Assembly (NCBI GenBank): GCA_004555335.1
Contig: SFII01000001.1
Coordinates: 6,509 to 70,508, forward strand
Length of the DNA: 64,000 bases
DNA from: Coriobacteriaceae bacterium
Lineage (GTDB): Bacteria; Actinomycetota; Coriobacteriia; Coriobacteriales; Eggerthellaceae
Reading direction: 5' to 3'
Each line of letters starts with the position of its first letter. Within the stretch, counting starts at the first letter, position 1. A program made the position numbers and the translations under genes. This document shows positions 54,040 through 62,124 of this stretch, in pieces. A model generated the notes under the pieces. The model was not told the origin of the DNA. It did not search any database and worked only from the letters and a program-made list of their open reading frames with translations.

Positions 54040-57000
54040 TTATTTGTTGCGTCCGAACAGGCGGGCGAAGAAACCCTTCTTCGTTGCGGGCTTGGCGTCA
54101 GCGGATGCGCTGTGCTTAGGTGCGCCTGGCGTTGCCTTGGGTGTTTCAACGGGTGCAGGCTCGGCGGCAGGTGCGGGCTCGGGTGCGGGTTCTGCAACCG
54201 TGACAGGCTGGGTTTCGGCTGCTTCGGGCTCGCTTGCGGGCGTTTCCATTGCAGGATCGTCGGCTTCCTGTCCGGTTTCCTCGATAGGCTGTGTGTTTTC
54301 GGGCGCGGGTTCGTCGGCCTGCTTGCCGGAATTTCCGCTATAGGGTGCGATGGGCGCACCGCCGGCGCTGCGTACGCATACGGGCTCGATCGCGATGCGG
54401 ACAGGTGCTTCCTCGGGTGCTGCTTCGTGCGCTTCATCGGCGGGCTCGCAGGGCGCCTCGTCGGTTCGATCGGCTTCGGGTGCCTGGGGTCCTTCTGCGG
54501 GAGCCTCTTCGATGGCTGCAGCTTCATCTACGGATTCCGCTTCCTGAGCAGGCTCGACGCTTGCAGATGCCTGGGTGTCCCGATCCTGCTTGGCCTCAGG
54601 GGCGTCTGCCTGTTCGGGTTCCTTTTCTTCGGCGGTTTCCTGGGCTGCGGTGGCGAGGCCGCCCATTTCGGCAAAGGCACGGGCAGCAGCCTTGATGAAG
54701 GGTTTCAGGGCTTCGTCGTCGGCGTTGGGCATGTCGTGCTTGAGTGCCTCGCGGAAAACCTCTTCCAGGCTGTTGACCGCATTGCGTTCGCGTGCGGCGG
54801 CCTGGCGGTCGGATTTAGCCTGCATGCACAGCTTCTCGTAGGCGCTCTTTTCCTCCATCTCGCTGGCAAGCGCATCTTCGGAGCGCTGCTTGGTGATGGC
54901 GATCAGGGCTTCCTGGGCGTCGAAGAGCTTGCCGGCAGCACGGTCTTCCTCGCTTGCGAGTTCGCCCAGCTCGGTGTAGGTTCCGTCAGGCCTCAGCTCG
55001 CGCAGTTTCGCGGTGTCCTTCAGGCAGGTATCGATGTATTCCATGATCTTGGCGCGGGGCTCTTCGCCCAGGACGGGCCATGCGATCTCGATGCGCTTGT
55101 CCATGTTGCGCGTCATCAGGTCGGCGCTGGACAGGTACAGCTTCATGGTGTCGTGGGAGCCGAAGCCGTAGATGCGGCTGTGCTCAAGCAGCCTGCCGAC
55201 GATGGAGACCACGCGCACGTTGTCGGTGTAGCCTTCCACGCCCGGCAGGATGCAGCTGATGCCGCGGACCAACAGGGTGGTGGGCACGCCCGCCTGCGAT
55301 GCCTCGACGATCTTCAGGATGACGTCCTTGTCGGTGATGGAGTTGGTCTTGAAGAACAGCCCGCAGGGCTCGCCCTTCTTCGCAAGCTCGATCTGGCCGT
55401 CGATTTCCTCGCAGATGCGCTGCTTGATCTGCAGCGGGGCGACGCACAGCCTGGTGTAGGCGCGCGAGGTGCTTTCCATACCCATGTTGCGGAAGAATTC
55501 GGTGGCATCGCGCCCGATCACGGGATCGGTGGTGATGAAGGAGAAGTCGGTGTACAGGCGCGCGGTCTTCTCGTTGTAATTGCCGGTGCCCAGCTGGGTG
55601 ATGGTCTGGAATCCGTCTTCGGTGCGGCGGATGATGGAGCAGATCTTGCTGTGCACCTTGTAGTCGTGGAAGCCGTAGATGACGTTGCAGCCGGCTTCCT
55701 CGAAGCGCTGGGACCAACGGATGTTATTGCTCTCGTCGAAGCGGGCGCGCAGCTCGAACAGCGCGGAGACCTCGATGCCGGCATCGGCGGCGGCGATGAG
55801 GGCCTCTGCCAGATGCGACCTGCTTGCCAAGCGGTACAGGGTGATATTGATGGCGACAACGTTGGGGTCTGCGGCGGCTTCGCGCAAAAGCTGCACGAAG
55901 GGGTCCATGCTCTCATAGGGGTAGGAGAACAGCAGCTCGCGCTTCTGGACCTGGTCGATGATGCGCTCGTTGCGCTTCGCTTCTGCGGGCCATGCCGGCG
56001 CGAAGGGCGTGCTGGTGTGGGCCTGGCGCAATTCGTCGCCTACCAGGCTGGGCAGCGAGAAGGCGTAGCCCATGTTGAAGGGCACGGAGGTGGTGAAGAC
56101 CTGGTGCGGCTTCAAGTCGGTGCGCGAGAGCAGGAACTTGCTCACCGTTTCGGAGAGCTTCCTGCGGCTTTCCAAGCGCACGGGTGCCAGGCGCGAGCGC
56201 TTTTTCAGGATCTTCTTCATGTGCTCGCGATAGTCGTCATCGGCTTCGTCGGCGCCTTCGGTTGCGTCCAGGTCGGCGTTGCGGGTGATGCAGATGATGT
56301 TGGAGTGCTTGATGGTGTACATCGAGAAGATCTCCGAGAGGAAGGCCTCCAGGGCGTCTTCGAGCAGGATGTAATTGAATCCCTTGCCAGGGAGCGCGAT
56401 CAGGCGGTTCGCCTTGCTGGGCAGGGGGATGAGCCCCAGCGTGACGCCTTCGGCGCCCAGCGCCTTGAGCCTCTTGCGCTCTTCCTTTGCACGGCGCTTT
56501 TCCGCATCGCTCATCTCCGACTTCTTCTTGAGGTTCTGCTCCTCGAGTCGGACGATGATGAAGATCTCGCCGCTTTCCAAGTGGGGGAAGGGATGGCGTC
56601 CGTTGACGATCTGCGGGGTGAGCAGGGGGATCACGTTCGCGCGCAGATGGGTGCGAACGTGCTTGAGCTGCTCTTCGTTGAGCTCGCTGAACTGGAACCT
56701 GCGGATGCCGGCCTGCGCCAACTCGCCTTCCAGGTTCTTGTAAATGGATTCTTGGATGGGGTACAGCTCGCGTACGCGCGCATAGATGGCGTCGAGCTGC
56801 TCATCGGGGGTCATGAGCGTCTTGGAGTCGAGAAGCTCTTTATTCACCAGGGAAAGGTCGACCAGGCTTCCGACGCGAACCATGAAGAATTCTCGCAGGT
56901 TGCTTTCGAAGATGGATACGAACTGGAGCCTTTCCAGCAAGGGAATGGACGGGTCTGCACCCTGATCGAGCACCCTCTTGTTGAATTCGAGCCAGGAAAG

Positions 57001-57066
57001 CTCGCGATTCTGCATGAAGGGCATGCGTTGCTTGCGTTTCTGCTCCGGATTGGCGTTGTCGGCCAT
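54040..57066 (-). CDS. ppk1: Polyphosphate kinase 1 with long acidic C-terminal extension
   Basis: 1008 residues; Ppk1 is usually about 690-740. It polymerises the gamma-phosphate of ATP into polyphosphate, reversibly. N-terminal RELSWLEFNKRVL, then ESNLREFFMVRVGSL; the autophosphorylated histidine is H472 in HDYKVHSKI, and the second key histidine H638 is in GSHDTMKLYLSSADLMTRN. The core ends near residue 695. A helical stretch (to about 800) and about 200 low-complexity Glu/Ala/Pro residues follow. That tail contains PVCVRSAGGAPIAPYSG (motif from V898) and ends in a basic amphipathic KKGFFARLFGRNK (996-1008). The tail resembles the small gene just downstream. Start ATG 57066 follows GGAGGGAG. 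Divergent from pap across 317 bases. Confidence 0.95.
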   Translation of the reverse strand: MADNANPEQKRKQRMPFMQNRELSWLEFNKRVLDQGADPSIPLLERLQFVSIFESNLREFFMVRVGSLVDLSLVNKELLDSKTLMTPDEQLDAIYARVRELYPIQESIYKNLEGELAQAGIRRFQFSELNEEQLKHVRTHLRANVIPLLTPQIVNGRHPFPHLESGEIFIIVRLEEQNLKKKSEMSDAEKRRAKEERKRLKALGAEGVTLGLIPLPSKANRLIALPGKGFNYILLEDALEAFLSEIFSMYTIKHSNIICITRNADLDATEGADEADDDYREHMKKILKKRSRLAPVRLESRRKLSETVSKFLLSRTDLKPHQVFTTSVPFNMGYAFSLPSLVGDELRQAHTSTPFAPAWPAEAKRNERIIDQVQKRELLFSYPYESMDPFVQLLREAAADPNVVAINITLYRLASRSHLAEALIAAADAGIEVSALFELRARFDESNNIRWSQRFEEAGCNVIYGFHDYKVHSKICSIIRRTEDGFQTITQLGTGNYNEKTARLYTDFSFITTDPVIGRDATEFFRNMGMESTSRAYTRLCVAPLQIKQRICEEIDGQIELAKKGEPCGLFFKTNSITDKDVILKIVEASQAGVPTTLLVRGISCILPGVEGYTDNVRVVSIVGRLLEHSRIYGFGSHDTMKLYLSSADLMTRNMDKRIEIAWPVLGEEPRAKIMEYIDTCLKDTAKLRELRPDGTYTELGELASEEDRAAGKLFDAQEALIAITKQRSEDALASEMEEKSAYEKLCMQAKSDRQAAARERNAVNSLEEVFREALKHDMPNADDEALKPFIKAAARAFAEMGGLATAAQETAEEKEPEQADAPEAKQDRDTQASASVEPAQEAESVDEAAAIEEAPAEGPQAPEADRTDEAPCEPADEAHEAAPEEAPVRIAIEPVCVRSAGGAPIAPYSGNSGKQADEPAPENTQPIEETGQEADDPAMETPASEPEAAETQPVTVAEPAPEPAPAAEPAPVETPKATPGAPKHSASADAKPATKKGFFARLFGRNK
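54359..54380 (-). repeat. 22-base repeat shared with the small gene (copy in ppk1)
   Basis: Matches 53692-53713 at 20 of 22 positions and encodes the CVRSAGG part of the Ppk1 tail. Suggests the small gene arose by duplication of the ppk1 3' end, or that both acquired the same module. Confidence 0.75.
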
Positions 57067-57146
57067 GGTGTGAATCTCCCTCCGTGATGGCTGCCCTCTT
57101 CGGTTTGAGGAAGGCGGGACGCGGTTTGGAATAATCTCCTTAACAT

Positions 57147-57155
57147 ACTTATATC
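57147..57155 (-). promoter_or_regulatory. Extended -10 promoter of ppk1
   Basis: On the minus strand TGATATAAG fits TGnTATAAT at all but the last base. It lies about 80 bases before the ppk1 ATG, in the AT-rich divergent region. Confidence 0.5.
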
Positions 57156-57234
57156 ACAGGTGGTTGGAATGCTTCGTTTTTGCTGTTATCCCTTATCTTG
57201 GTTTGCTATTATCTACAGTTTTTCATATGGGACT

Positions 57235-57263
57235 TTGACACTTGTATTTCTGATAACGATTAT
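57235..57263 (+). promoter_or_regulatory. Upstream promoter of pap
   Basis: A perfect TTGACA (57235-57240) is followed after 17 bases by GATTAT (57258-57263). The -10 lies inside a Fur-box-like palindrome. The 317-base ppk1-pap gap holds this promoter, a second one, the ppk1 promoter and otherwise nothing I can recognise. Confidence 0.55.
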
Positions 57264-57270
57264 CGTTTAC
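57252..57270 (+). promoter_or_regulatory. Fur-box-like operator overlapping the pap promoter
   Basis: GATAACGATTATCGTTTAC matches the 19-base Fur consensus (GATAATGATAATCATTATC) at 14 of 19 positions and contains the inverted repeat GATAA-CGA-TTATC. It covers the -10 box of the upstream pap promoter, where a repressor would block RNA polymerase. The family member that would bind (Fur, Zur, MntR-like or none) is unknown. Confidence 0.4.
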
Positions 57271-57276
57271 CGCAAA

Positions 57277-57306
57277 TTGACACGCGTTTATCCTGGCGGG
57301 TATGCT
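57277..57306 (+). promoter_or_regulatory. Second promoter of pap
   Basis: Another perfect TTGACA (57277-57282), with TATGCT after 18 bases (57301-57306), about 77 bases before the pap ATG. Confidence 0.4.
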
Positions 57307-57383
57307 TTTGCCACCATGCAGCCTGGTTGTTCGGGTCCTGCCAATCCAAATGGGCTCGGACTCCTATGTAAGGAGCAATTCCC

Positions 57384-59111
57384 ATGCTTGAGAAAATTGA
57401 TTTCGATGTCGAGAAGATCACCAAGGAAGAATACAAGCCCGTACGCGACGAGCTTGTGAACCGCCTGGTCGTTCTGCAGCAGGAAGCCCGATCCAAGGGT
57501 ATCGGTTTGGTGGTGCTGTTCGAGGGCTGGAACGGTGCCGGCCGTGGCGGTCGCATCTCCGATCTGATGTACAATCTCGACGCCCGTGCAACCTCCGTCC
57601 ATGTGACCCAGAGCGAAGAAACCGCGAATGCCAGGATGTTCCGCGACCGGGGTTACGGCGCCACCGACTTCTATCCCCTCATGAAGGAATTCTGGGATGC
57701 GCTCGACATGCGCGGCAACATGACCCTCTATGATCGCGGCTGGTACGACATCGCCGCGAGGGAGGCCTTCTACGCGTATGCCGACAAGCATCCCCTGAAG
57801 AAGGGCAAGAGGTCCGATGCGAGCAAGAAGGAACTCGAGGAAATCAAGACGGTTTTCGCAAACTCGATCGAATCCGCCGAACGTTTCGAGCATCAGCTGG
57901 TCGAAGACGGCTATGTGGTGGTGAAGTTCTTCCTGCATATCACCAAGGCGGAGCAGGAACGCCGCCTGAAGCGCCTCGCTTCCGACCCCAACACCGCATG
58001 GCGCGTCGAGCCCGGTGCCCTGAAGAGGATCAACGACCATGACTTCTACTACGATGTCTTCGACAAGCTGATCGAGCGCACCAACTTCGACTTCGCACAG
58101 TGGGTCGTCGTGAATGCCGAAGACCGCCGCCGCGCCAATCTTACCATCGCGCGCACCCTGGTCAACGCACTCGACGAGGCGGTCAACCGTGCAGCCGATC
58201 CCGAGGTGGCGGCAGCTGCGGCGAAGGCGGCATCCAATTCCGCCGGTGCATCCGCCCAGGTGGAAGGCGACGAGCGCGTCCGCACCCCCGAGCAGAATGC
58301 GGCAATCCGCGAAGCGAACGAAGCGGCGGCGGCATTGCAGCATTCCTTCGCTCCCGCTTCCTCCAAGTTCCCCATCGAGGCGGCCTATCCCACCCTCAAG
58401 GGCGTCGACTACCATCTGCGCCTGGATAGGGAAAAGTACAAGGTCATCCTGAAGGAAGAGCAGAAGAGGCTCTACGACCTGGAATTGGAGATGTACCTGC
58501 GCCGTATCCCCATGATCTTCATGTTCGAAGGCCAGGATGCCGCGGGCAAGGGCGGCAGCATCAAGCGCATCGCCCAGGCCCTGGACGCGCGCAGCTACAC
58601 CATCTATCCCAGTCCTGCTCCCACCAAGCCCGAGCTGATGCATCCCCACCTGTGGCGCTACTGGACCCGCCTTCCCAAGGCAGGCCACGTGGGCATCTAC
58701 GACCGCAGCTGGTATGGCCGCGTGCTCGTGGAAAGGGTCGAGGGATTCGCAAGCCCCAGCACTTGGGCGCGTGCGTATGACGAGATCAACGAGTTCGAGC
58801 GCGACCTGGTGGATTGGGGTGCCGTGCTGCTGAAGTTCTGGGTCGAGATCGACCGTGACGAGCAGATGAAGCGCTTCGTCGCCCGCGAGCAGAATCCCGA
58901 CAAGGTGTGGAAGATCACCGAAGAGGACTGGCGCAACCGCGACAAGTACCCCCAGTACCGCGAGGCCGTGGAGGATATGTTCCGCCTCACCTCCACCGAA
59001 TACGCCCCCTGGACCATCCTGGAAAGCAACGACAAGCTCTATGCCCGCGTCAAGGCCCTGAAGACCATCAACGCGGCATTGGAGAAGCGCTTGGAGCAGG
59101 AAAAGATCTAA
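57384..59111 (+). CDS. pap: Polyphosphate:AMP phosphotransferase (tandem PPK2 domains)
   Basis: 575 residues. Two PPK2 domains in tandem, the PAP arrangement; the reaction moves phosphate from polyphosphate to AMP giving ADP. Domain 1 P-loop at 46-57, FEGWNGAGRGGR, has Arg where Lys is normal. Domain 2 P-loop at 381-391, FEGQDAAGKGG, is canonical, followed by a lid-type YDRSWYGRVLVERVEG. A low-complexity Ala-rich linker (about residues 270-330) separates them. Domain 2 is therefore probably the catalytic one. Divergent from ppk1, forming a make-and-use polyphosphate pair. TAAGGAG precedes the ATG. Confidence 0.93.
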   Translation: MLEKIDFDVEKITKEEYKPVRDELVNRLVVLQQEARSKGIGLVVLFEGWNGAGRGGRISDLMYNLDARATSVHVTQSEETANARMFRDRGYGATDFYPLMKEFWDALDMRGNMTLYDRGWYDIAAREAFYAYADKHPLKKGKRSDASKKELEEIKTVFANSIESAERFEHQLVEDGYVVVKFFLHITKAEQERRLKRLASDPNTAWRVEPGALKRINDHDFYYDVFDKLIERTNFDFAQWVVVNAEDRRRANLTIARTLVNALDEAVNRAADPEVAAAAAKAASNSAGASAQVEGDERVRTPEQNAAIREANEAAAALQHSFAPASSKFPIEAAYPTLKGVDYHLRLDREKYKVILKEEQKRLYDLELEMYLRRIPMIFMFEGQDAAGKGGSIKRIAQALDARSYTIYPSPAPTKPELMHPHLWRYWTRLPKAGHVGIYDRSWYGRVLVERVEGFASPSTWARAYDEINEFERDLVDWGAVLLKFWVEIDRDEQMKRFVAREQNPDKVWKITEEDWRNRDKYPQYREAVEDMFRLTSTEYAPWTILESNDKLYARVKALKTINAALEKRLEQEKI

Positions 59112-59154
59112 GCTGCGATTCGGGACCTTCCGGGATTCCCGAGAACGCGCACCC

Positions 59155-59200
59155 CGCCTCCCGACACCTGTGCAGAGCGTGCAGGCGTTGGGAGGCGTTT
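59155..59200 (+). terminator. Terminator of pap
   Basis: CGCCTCCC / GGGAGGCG outer stem enclosing an inner TGCA / TGCA pairing, followed by TTT, about 44 bases after the stop. Confidence 0.6.
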
Positions 59201-59278
59201 CATCTTCTGGGCATCCGGTTGTGGTAGGGTGGAACGGTTAGCGTTTGCGCGGCAATCGCCGATTGCGAAAGGAGCCGA

Positions 59279-60148
59279 ATGAGGGGAAAGCATGCGTCCG
59301 CACCCAAGCCGGACAGGCGCGGAAGGCGCTTGTGGGGCGTGGTGTTCTGGCTTGCGTTGGCAGTCTGCATCGTTGCGGTATCCGTTTTGGGCTTCATCTT
59401 CTATTCGTACTGGTCTGCCGAGAAGGGCTATGACGACCTGGCCGGCAAGGCCTTCGACGCCCAGGATGTTTCCGGGACCACGCTCGCCGATATGACGGTC
59501 GATTGGGATTACCTGCGCTCCGTGAACGGCGACGTGGTGGCATGGGTGTATGTGCCCGGAACCAATATCAACTACCCCGTGGTGCAGACCGGGGACAACG
59601 AAACCTACCTGACCATGGACTTCAACCAGTCCAACGGCTTTTCCGCCCGCTGCGGCAGCATCTTCCTGGATTGCAATAACGATCCGGGCTTTGCGGATGC
59701 GAACAACCTGCTCTACGGCCACCATATGAACGACGGCTCCATGTTCGCCGCCATCTCCAAGCAGCTCACCGACGAGGCGCAGTTCAACGCCTGCAGGTAC
59801 GTGTACGTGCTCACCCCCGACTGCAATTACCAGTGCGAGACCTTCGCCCTGGTCATCACGGACGGGTGGGATGCGCTGGTCGAGACCGAATTCCCCTCCG
59901 ACGATGAGCGGATCGCCTATATCGCCGACAAGCAGGAGCGCAGTGTGGTGCAGCCTTCGGAAGGCATGCCCGATCCTGCCTCCATCGAGAAGATGATCAC
60001 GCTTTCCACCTGCGATTACACGAAGGACAACGGACGTGCGGTCCTGTTCTCGCAGGTTGTCTCGACGGCGGTGCCCGGCGGTTCGGGCGGGGCCGCGGTC
60101 GATCAGGCGGATATCGATTCGATGCGCGATGCGGGCGAGGCGGTCTAG
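59279..60148 (+). CDS. Class B sortase
   Basis: 289 residues. N-terminal basic stretch and one membrane anchor (about residues 20-43, VVFWLALAVCIVAVSVLGFIF), then an extracytoplasmic sortase domain. Catalytic residues: His in YGHHM (148/149), C245 in LSTCDYT, and R253 in GRAVLF. VVAWVYVPGTNINYPVVQTGDNETYL is the class B N-terminal signature. Sortases cleave a C-terminal sorting signal and attach the protein to cell wall or to pili. No LPxTG/NPxTN-type substrate is encoded in the window, so the target is unknown. GAAAGGAG precedes the ATG. Confidence 0.92.
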   Translation: MRGKHASAPKPDRRGRRLWGVVFWLALAVCIVAVSVLGFIFYSYWSAEKGYDDLAGKAFDAQDVSGTTLADMTVDWDYLRSVNGDVVAWVYVPGTNINYPVVQTGDNETYLTMDFNQSNGFSARCGSIFLDCNNDPGFADANNLLYGHHMNDGSMFAAISKQLTDEAQFNACRYVYVLTPDCNYQCETFALVITDGWDALVETEFPSDDERIAYIADKQERSVVQPSEGMPDPASIEKMITLSTCDYTKDNGRAVLFSQVVSTAVPGGSGGAAVDQADIDSMRDAGEAV

Positions 60149-60267
60149 GACGGCGCGCCCGCATTACCCCGGTTTCGGGCATGCGCCCCTGCGCACTTGT
60201 CCCGATGCCCCCAATCCTTCACAATTGGCTTCGCAGATGCGTTGCCTCGAGCATAAGGAGTATCCAC

Positions 60268-61392
60268 ATGACAGAACGTAATAACACCGCTGCCAATGCC
60301 GCGCCGGAAGAGCAGGTCACGTACGCCCAGGCTGGCGTGGATACTGCCGAGGGCGCCCGTGCCGTGCATGCCATCAAGGACGCCGTGCATTCCACCTACC
60401 GCGATGAGGTAGTGGGCGACATCGGCGGGTTCGGCGGCCTGTTCAGCATCGCCGCGGCAAAGGATATGGAAGACCCGCTGCTGGTTTCCGGCACCGACGG
60501 CGTGGGAACCAAGCTGCAGGTTGCCAAGATCGCCGGCAAGCATGGCACCGTGGGCGTGGACCTGGTTGCCATGTGCGTAAACGACATCCTGGCATCCGGT
60601 GCAGAGCCCCTGTTCTTCCTGGACTACATCGCTATCGGCAAGCTGAAGAGCGAGGCCGTGGCCGAAGTGGTCGCAGGCATCGCCGATGGCTGCCGCCAGG
60701 CGGGCTGCGCCCTGATCGGCGGCGAGATGGCCGAGCATCCCGGCGTCATGGATCCCGATGAGTACGACCTGAGCGGCTTCACCGTGGGCATCGTCGACCG
60801 CACGAAGATGCTCGACCCCGCGAACGTCTGCGAGGGCGACGTGCTGCTGGGCCTGGCTTCGAGCGGCCTGCATTCCAACGGCTATTCCCTGGCACGCAAG
60901 GTATGCACGGAAGGCAAGGACGTGGAAGAGCTGCGCCAGCCCCGCGAATGCCTGGGCGGCCGTTGCGTTCAGGACGCCCTGCTGGAGCCCACCCGCATCT
61001 ACGTCAAGCCCGTGCTCAAGGCCCTGCGCGAGCATGGCTGCGGCATCCATGCAGTCGCCCATATTACCGGCGGCGGCATCACCGAGAACCTCAACCGCGC
61101 CCTTCCCGAAAACCTGGACGCCCAGGTGAACGTGGGCACGTGGGATATGCCTGCGATCATCCCCTTCGTCTGCAATGCCGCCCATCTGACCGAGGCGGAG
61201 GCGCTTAAGACCTTCAACATGGGCGTCGGCATGGTGCTGATCGTCAAGCCCGAGGCTGCAGATGCCGTTGCCGCCACCCTGCAGGCGGAAGGCGAGAAGG
61301 TCTTCAATATCGGAACCATCATCCCCGGTGCGGGCGAGGTCGTCTACACGAACGAAGATGCCCTGTTCCCCGCGGGCTTTTCCTGCGAATAA
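60268..61392 (+). CDS. purM: Phosphoribosylformylglycinamidine cyclo-ligase (AIR synthetase)
   Basis: 374 residues. Closes the imidazole ring, the fifth step of purine synthesis. VTYAQAGVDTAEGARAV, GGFGGLFSIA, the ATP-site LVSGTDGVGTKLQVA, CVNDILASGAEPLFFLDYIA, ALIGGEMAEHPGVM, ASSGLHSNGYSL and HITGGGITENLNRALP are all conserved. TAAGGAG precedes ATG 60268. Followed by purN after 15 bases. Confidence 0.97.
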   Translation: MTERNNTAANAAPEEQVTYAQAGVDTAEGARAVHAIKDAVHSTYRDEVVGDIGGFGGLFSIAAAKDMEDPLLVSGTDGVGTKLQVAKIAGKHGTVGVDLVAMCVNDILASGAEPLFFLDYIAIGKLKSEAVAEVVAGIADGCRQAGCALIGGEMAEHPGVMDPDEYDLSGFTVGIVDRTKMLDPANVCEGDVLLGLASSGLHSNGYSLARKVCTEGKDVEELRQPRECLGGRCVQDALLEPTRIYVKPVLKALREHGCGIHAVAHITGGGITENLNRALPENLDAQVNVGTWDMPAIIPFVCNAAHLTEAEALKTFNMGVGMVLIVKPEAADAVAATLQAEGEKVFNIGTIIPGAGEVVYTNEDALFPAGFSCE

Positions 61393-61407
61393 GGGAAGGC
61401 GGACAGC

Positions 61408-62025
61408 ATGGTACAGGCACTGAACATCGGCGTTCTGCTTTCCGGTTCCGGCACGAACCTGCAGGCCATCATCGACAGGATCGAAGACGGCAGCCTGAAC
61501 TGCCGCATCGTGAAGGTGATCTCCTCCAGGCCCGATGCGTACGGCTTGAAGCGCGCCGAAGCGGCGGGTATCCCCACACTGGCCTTGAACCGCGACGTAT
61601 ACGCCGATCCTATCGCCGCGGATGAGCTGATCGTCCGCGAGATGCGCGAGGCGGGTGCGGAATACATCGTGATGGCGGGCTATATGCGCATGGTGCGCGA
61701 TCCTTTGCTCGATGCCTATCCCGACCGGGTCCTCAACCTGCATCCCGCATTGCTCCCTTCCTTCAAGGGCGCCCATGCCATCCAGGATGCCTTCGATGCA
61801 GGCGTGAAGGTGACGGGCGTAACCGTGCATTTCGCGAACACGGAATACGACAAGGGCCCCATCGTTGCCCAGAGGGCGGTCGAGGTGCTGGAAGATGACA
61901 CCCTGGATAGCCTGGAAGAGCGCATCCATGCGACGGAGCATGCGCTCTATCCCGAGGTGCTGGGCCTGCTTGCTGCAGGGGCTGTTACCGTCGGCGAAGA
62001 CCGCAAGGTCCATATCGCCAGGTAG
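61408..62025 (+). CDS. purN: Phosphoribosylglycinamide formyltransferase
   Basis: 205 residues. Formyl-THF-dependent third step of purine synthesis. N-terminal IGVLLSGSGTNLQAIID, catalytic NLHPALLPSFKGAHA, H in GVTVHFANTEYDKGPIVAQ with the essential Asp in that segment, and EERIHATEHALYPEV. Co-transcribed with purM; formyl-THF derives from the one-carbon pool filled by GlyA. Confidence 0.97.
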   Translation: MVQALNIGVLLSGSGTNLQAIIDRIEDGSLNCRIVKVISSRPDAYGLKRAEAAGIPTLALNRDVYADPIAADELIVREMREAGAEYIVMAGYMRMVRDPLLDAYPDRVLNLHPALLPSFKGAHAIQDAFDAGVKVTGVTVHFANTEYDKGPIVAQRAVEVLEDDTLDSLEERIHATEHALYPEVLGLLAAGAVTVGEDRKVHIAR

Positions 62026-62044
62026 TTTCGAATCGATTGATCGG

Positions 62045-62075
62045 AAGGCGGTGGCTTTCGGGCTGCCGCCTTTTT
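62045..62075 (+). terminator. Terminator of purMN
   Basis: AAGGCGG ... CCGCCTT stem with an inner GC / GC pairing and TTTTT, 20 bases after purN. Confidence 0.85.
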
Positions 62076-62124
62076 AAGTTTGGACGCCGGTGGGATATGC
62101 CGGGCGTGCGGAAGGAGGCTTGCG

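Noticed and set aside
54021..54527. Second minus-strand frame over the end of ppk1 (Pro/Lys/Ser-rich)
   Set aside because: It is a shifted shadow of the ppk1 acidic tail; the ppk1 frame continues uninterrupted to the conserved GRNK end.
57160..57459. Plus-strand frame starting MVGMLRFCCYPLSW in the ppk1-pap gap
   Set aside because: It runs into pap in the wrong frame, uses AT-rich codons unlike neighbours, has no ribosome site, and overlaps promoter elements.
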